Below the pieces are notes generated by a model, which was not told the DNA's origin, made no database searches, and was given only the letters and a program-made list of their open reading frames with translations. A program made the translations under genes and the position numbers. A stretch of DNA of 24,895 bases from an uncultured Eubacterium sp. GTDB taxonomy: Bacteria > Bacillota > Clostridia > Oscillospirales > Acutalibacteraceae. Numbering within the stretch: position 1 is the stretch's first letter; each line of letters opens with the position of its first letter. Shown piece by piece: positions 23,327 through 24,895 of the stretch. The stretch lies in contig NZ_CAKTGT010000014.1 of assembly GCF_934561735.1 (NCBI RefSeq), positions 1 through 24,895 of the forward strand. Direction: 5' to 3'.

Positions 23327-23941
23327 TCAGAACAAATCCAAAATTTCACTTACGGATTCAACCGTAGCAGTCGGATTTTCACTTTCATTATTTACTTTTT
23401 TATATTTTGCAAATCCTTGGCGAACCCAAACGGTTTTCATACCGAGTTGTTTTGCGGGAGCGACATCATTATCCAGCCTGTCACCAATCATAACTGCTTC
23501 GCTCGGATTACACTTTGCCTGTTCAAGTGCCATATTAAAAATTTTCAAATCGGGTTTTTCGCAACCCGCTTCGGCTGATGCAATCACCACATCAAAATAC
23601 TTACCGATACCCCAATTGTCAATGCGTTTTTGTGTTCCGGCAACCTGATTTGCAATAATTCCAAGTTTAAATTTTTGCGACAGCTTCTTCAAAATTTCAT
23701 CAACATTAGGATAAAGTTTTTCAAGTTCACCAAACCATTTAGGCACGGCAACACCAAAATCCTGTGCCGCCCACCTAATTGCAAACGCATCTTTTTCGGC
23801 ATATTCAAGAACTTTTTTACAGAATTCATCGGCATCCAAATTGTTTTGCTCAATTATAACCTTGCAACGCTCTTTCAAGCATTCGCTTTCATCCACAAGC
23901 GTTGAACCCAAATCAAAAAATATCCACTTTACATTTTCCAT
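23327..23941 (-). CDS. HAD-superfamily protein with altered catalytic motifs
   Basis: The 204-residue product is a haloacid dehalogenase-like hydrolase of the YjjG/subfamily IA type. It has motif I as WIFFDLGSTLVDE (Asp10), a helical cap, motif II region LGIIANQ, motif III lysine in GCEKPDLKIF, and motif IV as MIGDRLDNDVAPAKQLG. The second aspartate of the usual DxD is a glycine here, and the usual Thr/Ser of motif II is alanine. Both can reduce phosphatase activity, so the true reaction is uncertain. The start at 23941 (AAGGGA upstream) puts the nucleophile Asp at residue 10 as in relatives. A GTG at 23989 overlapping the previous stop is the alternative. It is co-transcribed with the GNAT gene. 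Confidence 0.82.
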   Translation of the reverse strand: MENVKWIFFDLGSTLVDESECLKERCKVIIEQNNLDADEFCKKVLEYAEKDAFAIRWAAQDFGVAVPKWFGELEKLYPNVDEILKKLSQKFKLGIIANQVAGTQKRIDNWGIGKYFDVVIASAEAGCEKPDLKIFNMALEQAKCNPSEAVMIGDRLDNDVAPAKQLGMKTVWVRQGFAKYKKVNNESENPTATVESVSEILDLF

Positions 23942-23985
23942 ACAATTATCCCTTATTACACATATATAAAATCGGTTATTAAGAA

Positions 23986-24711
23986 TCACCTATAAACAAT
24001 CGGCAATCTTGTTTTAAAACAATGCGACCACGCAGGAACATATCCGCTCTTTATTGCAACTTTTTGTGAATTAACATTTGAGCAATCTGTTGTATAATAA
24101 GGCACAGTTCCGCGATTCAGCGTTTCTACGGTTAACATATTAACAAGTTTTACTGCTATACCGGTTCCTCGATACTCCGGCAAAACATCAACACCGATTT
24201 GCCACATAGTGTTGCTGTCCGAACTTGCACAGGCAATGCCTATTATTTTTGAGCCGTCATATGCAACAGCTGCAAGAACCTCAGGTCGTTTGCTTTCGTT
24301 ATCATATTGCAAAGCATTATGAAATTGCTCATATTTATACAAAGATTGAATGTCGCTTTCAATTAACTTAAACTCATACAATTTATTTTCAATAATTTTG
24401 ATATTTTCAACATCGGGCAAATAATACGGATTAACGCCGTATACAATTTTGCTCGTTAATATATCATAAGATGATTTACCGTTAAACATACGCTTTACAT
24501 ATGGCATAATATTTTTTGAAGCGTTGACAATCGTGCTTCTGCCCATTGTAATAATCTCAAGTCGAGGTGTAACAAACGGCATTTCACGCCTGCCATTTAA
24601 CTTTTCCGCTACCGTAAATATAACCCCGTCTTTGCAAAAATCATCGGGCTTGCAATTATAATCAACAGCAAGCTGATTATAAACTATATTCAACATTTCA
24701 CTTTTTGTCAT
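23986..24711 (-). CDS. GNAT-family N-acetyltransferase
   Basis: A 241-residue protein with a C-terminal GNAT acetyltransferase domain (about residues 130-235). Motif A is visible as DVLPEYRGTGIAVKLVNML, with the R-G-T-G-I-A acetyl-CoA pyrophosphate loop, followed by SNVNSQKVAIKSGYVPAW, matching the N..S...a.k.GF pattern. The N-terminal 120 residues are not recognised, though similar extended GNAT proteins occur in clostridia. The substrate cannot be predicted. It has its own promoter (24741-24769). Its stop lies next to the HAD gene, with which it overlaps by four bases if the HAD gene uses the GTG start. Confidence 0.85.
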   Translation of the reverse strand: MTKSEMLNIVYNQLAVDYNCKPDDFCKDGVIFTVAEKLNGRREMPFVTPRLEIITMGRSTIVNASKNIMPYVKRMFNGKSSYDILTSKIVYGVNPYYLPDVENIKIIENKLYEFKLIESDIQSLYKYEQFHNALQYDNESKRPEVLAAVAYDGSKIIGIACASSDSNTMWQIGVDVLPEYRGTGIAVKLVNMLTVETLNRGTVPYYTTDCSNVNSQKVAIKSGYVPAWSHCFKTRLPIVYR

Positions 24712-24740
24712 AAAATCATCTCAATTCAAATTGTATTTTC

Positions 24741-24769
24741 AATATAACATAAAAGAAGAAGCTTGTCTA
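24741..24769 (-). promoter_or_regulatory. Sigma-A-type promoter of the GNAT-HAD unit
   Basis: On the minus strand TAGACA (24764-24769) and TATATT (24741-24746) are spaced by 17 bases, matching consensus at five positions each. It lies 30 bases upstream of the GNAT start codon. Confidence 0.65.
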
Positions 24770-24866
24770 CAAGAAAAGACCGTAGGAGCGAACAGTGTTC
24801 GCCTAATTGAAATAAATTCAAGCTGCTTGTTGTGTAGTCCAATTCAAGCATAAAGTGGAAGTAGAC
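24765..24866. repeat. Small non-coding repeat-like element with palindrome
   Basis: This 100-base non-coding stretch holds a perfect palindromic stem, GCGAACA/TGTTCGC with one central base (24788-24802), preceded by CGTAGGA. It also holds outer inverted copies of GTCTAC (24765-24770) and GTAGAC (24861-24866), and a 9-base direct repeat AATTCAAGC (24815-24823 and 24841-24849). The 'GTAGGxGCGRNxxxNNYCGCC' layout resembles short dispersed REP-like repeats I recall from gut clostridia genomes. Only one copy is present in this window, so dispersed status is unproven. Confidence 0.4.
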
Positions 24867-24868
24867 AT

Positions 24869-24895
24869 AAAAAAAGACACTCATTCGAGTGTCTT
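24869..24895 (-). terminator. Terminator of a minus-strand gene beyond the right edge
   Basis: AAGACACTC (24874-24882) and GAGTGTCTT (24887-24895) form a perfect 9-bp stem with a 4-base loop, followed on the minus strand by seven Ts. It implies a gene to the right that reads toward this window. If the sequence continues with Ts it could also work in the other direction. Confidence 0.75.

Overview
The window looks like chromosome from a low-GC, spore-forming Clostridia member, probably a gut Oscillospirales/Ruminococcus-type bacterium. The reasons are a spoVAD sporulation gene, Firmicutes housekeeping genes (murA, walJ/yycJ, rlmH), strong AGGAGG-type ribosome binding sites, and a secreted protein built from C-type lectin, CxxC-repeat and BspA-like leucine-rich-repeat parts of the kind common in gut clostridia. 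Taxonomy is inferred from gene style only. I see no rRNA, tRNA, CRISPR array or insertion sequence.

Region 1 (about 236-12525, minus strand) is a 12-gene surface-polysaccharide operon. It has a good sigma-A-type promoter at its head (12497-12525) and a strong intrinsic terminator at its tail (236-273). In transcription order it encodes a DegT-type sugar aminotransferase, a PglC-like initiating phosphoglycosyltransferase, a PglD-like acetyltransferase, a GT4 and a GT2 glycosyltransferase, a LicD-family transferase, an EpsG/Wzy-like polymerase, a second GT4, a GT32-like glycosyltransferase, a polysaccharide pyruvyl transferase, a QueC-like PP-loop/zinc protein of unknown role, and a Wzx flippase. 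The first three genes suggest that the repeat unit starts with a diamino-trideoxy sugar on undecaprenyl phosphate. Glycosyltransferases then extend it, LicD and pyruvyl transferase decorate it, Wzx flips it and EpsG polymerises it. A sugar 4,6-dehydratase, a chain-length kinase and a dedicated regulator are not in the window.

Region 2 (12562-17539, minus) holds an isolated spoVAD and, upstream of it, a 1246-residue secreted lectin/LRR protein. The terminator hairpin of the lectin gene contains the Shine-Dalgarno of spoVAD.

Region 3 (17554-20339, minus) is cell-wall and ribosome housekeeping: murA with its own promoter and terminator, then the overlapping pair walJ-rlmH and another terminator. 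Region 4 (20588-23319, plus) is a divergent operon dusB-nagA-trmL with overlapping genes, a promoter, a possible 19-codon leader ORF and a shared convergent terminator. Region 5 (23327-24895, minus) is a HAD-like protein and a GNAT acetyltransferase with a promoter, followed by a small repeat-like non-coding segment and a terminator belonging to a gene beyond the right edge.

The most unusual items are the QueC-like protein in the polysaccharide operon, the mosaic lectin protein with a duplicated C-terminal module, the spoVAD ribosome binding site inside a terminator, and the leader ORF in front of dusB.
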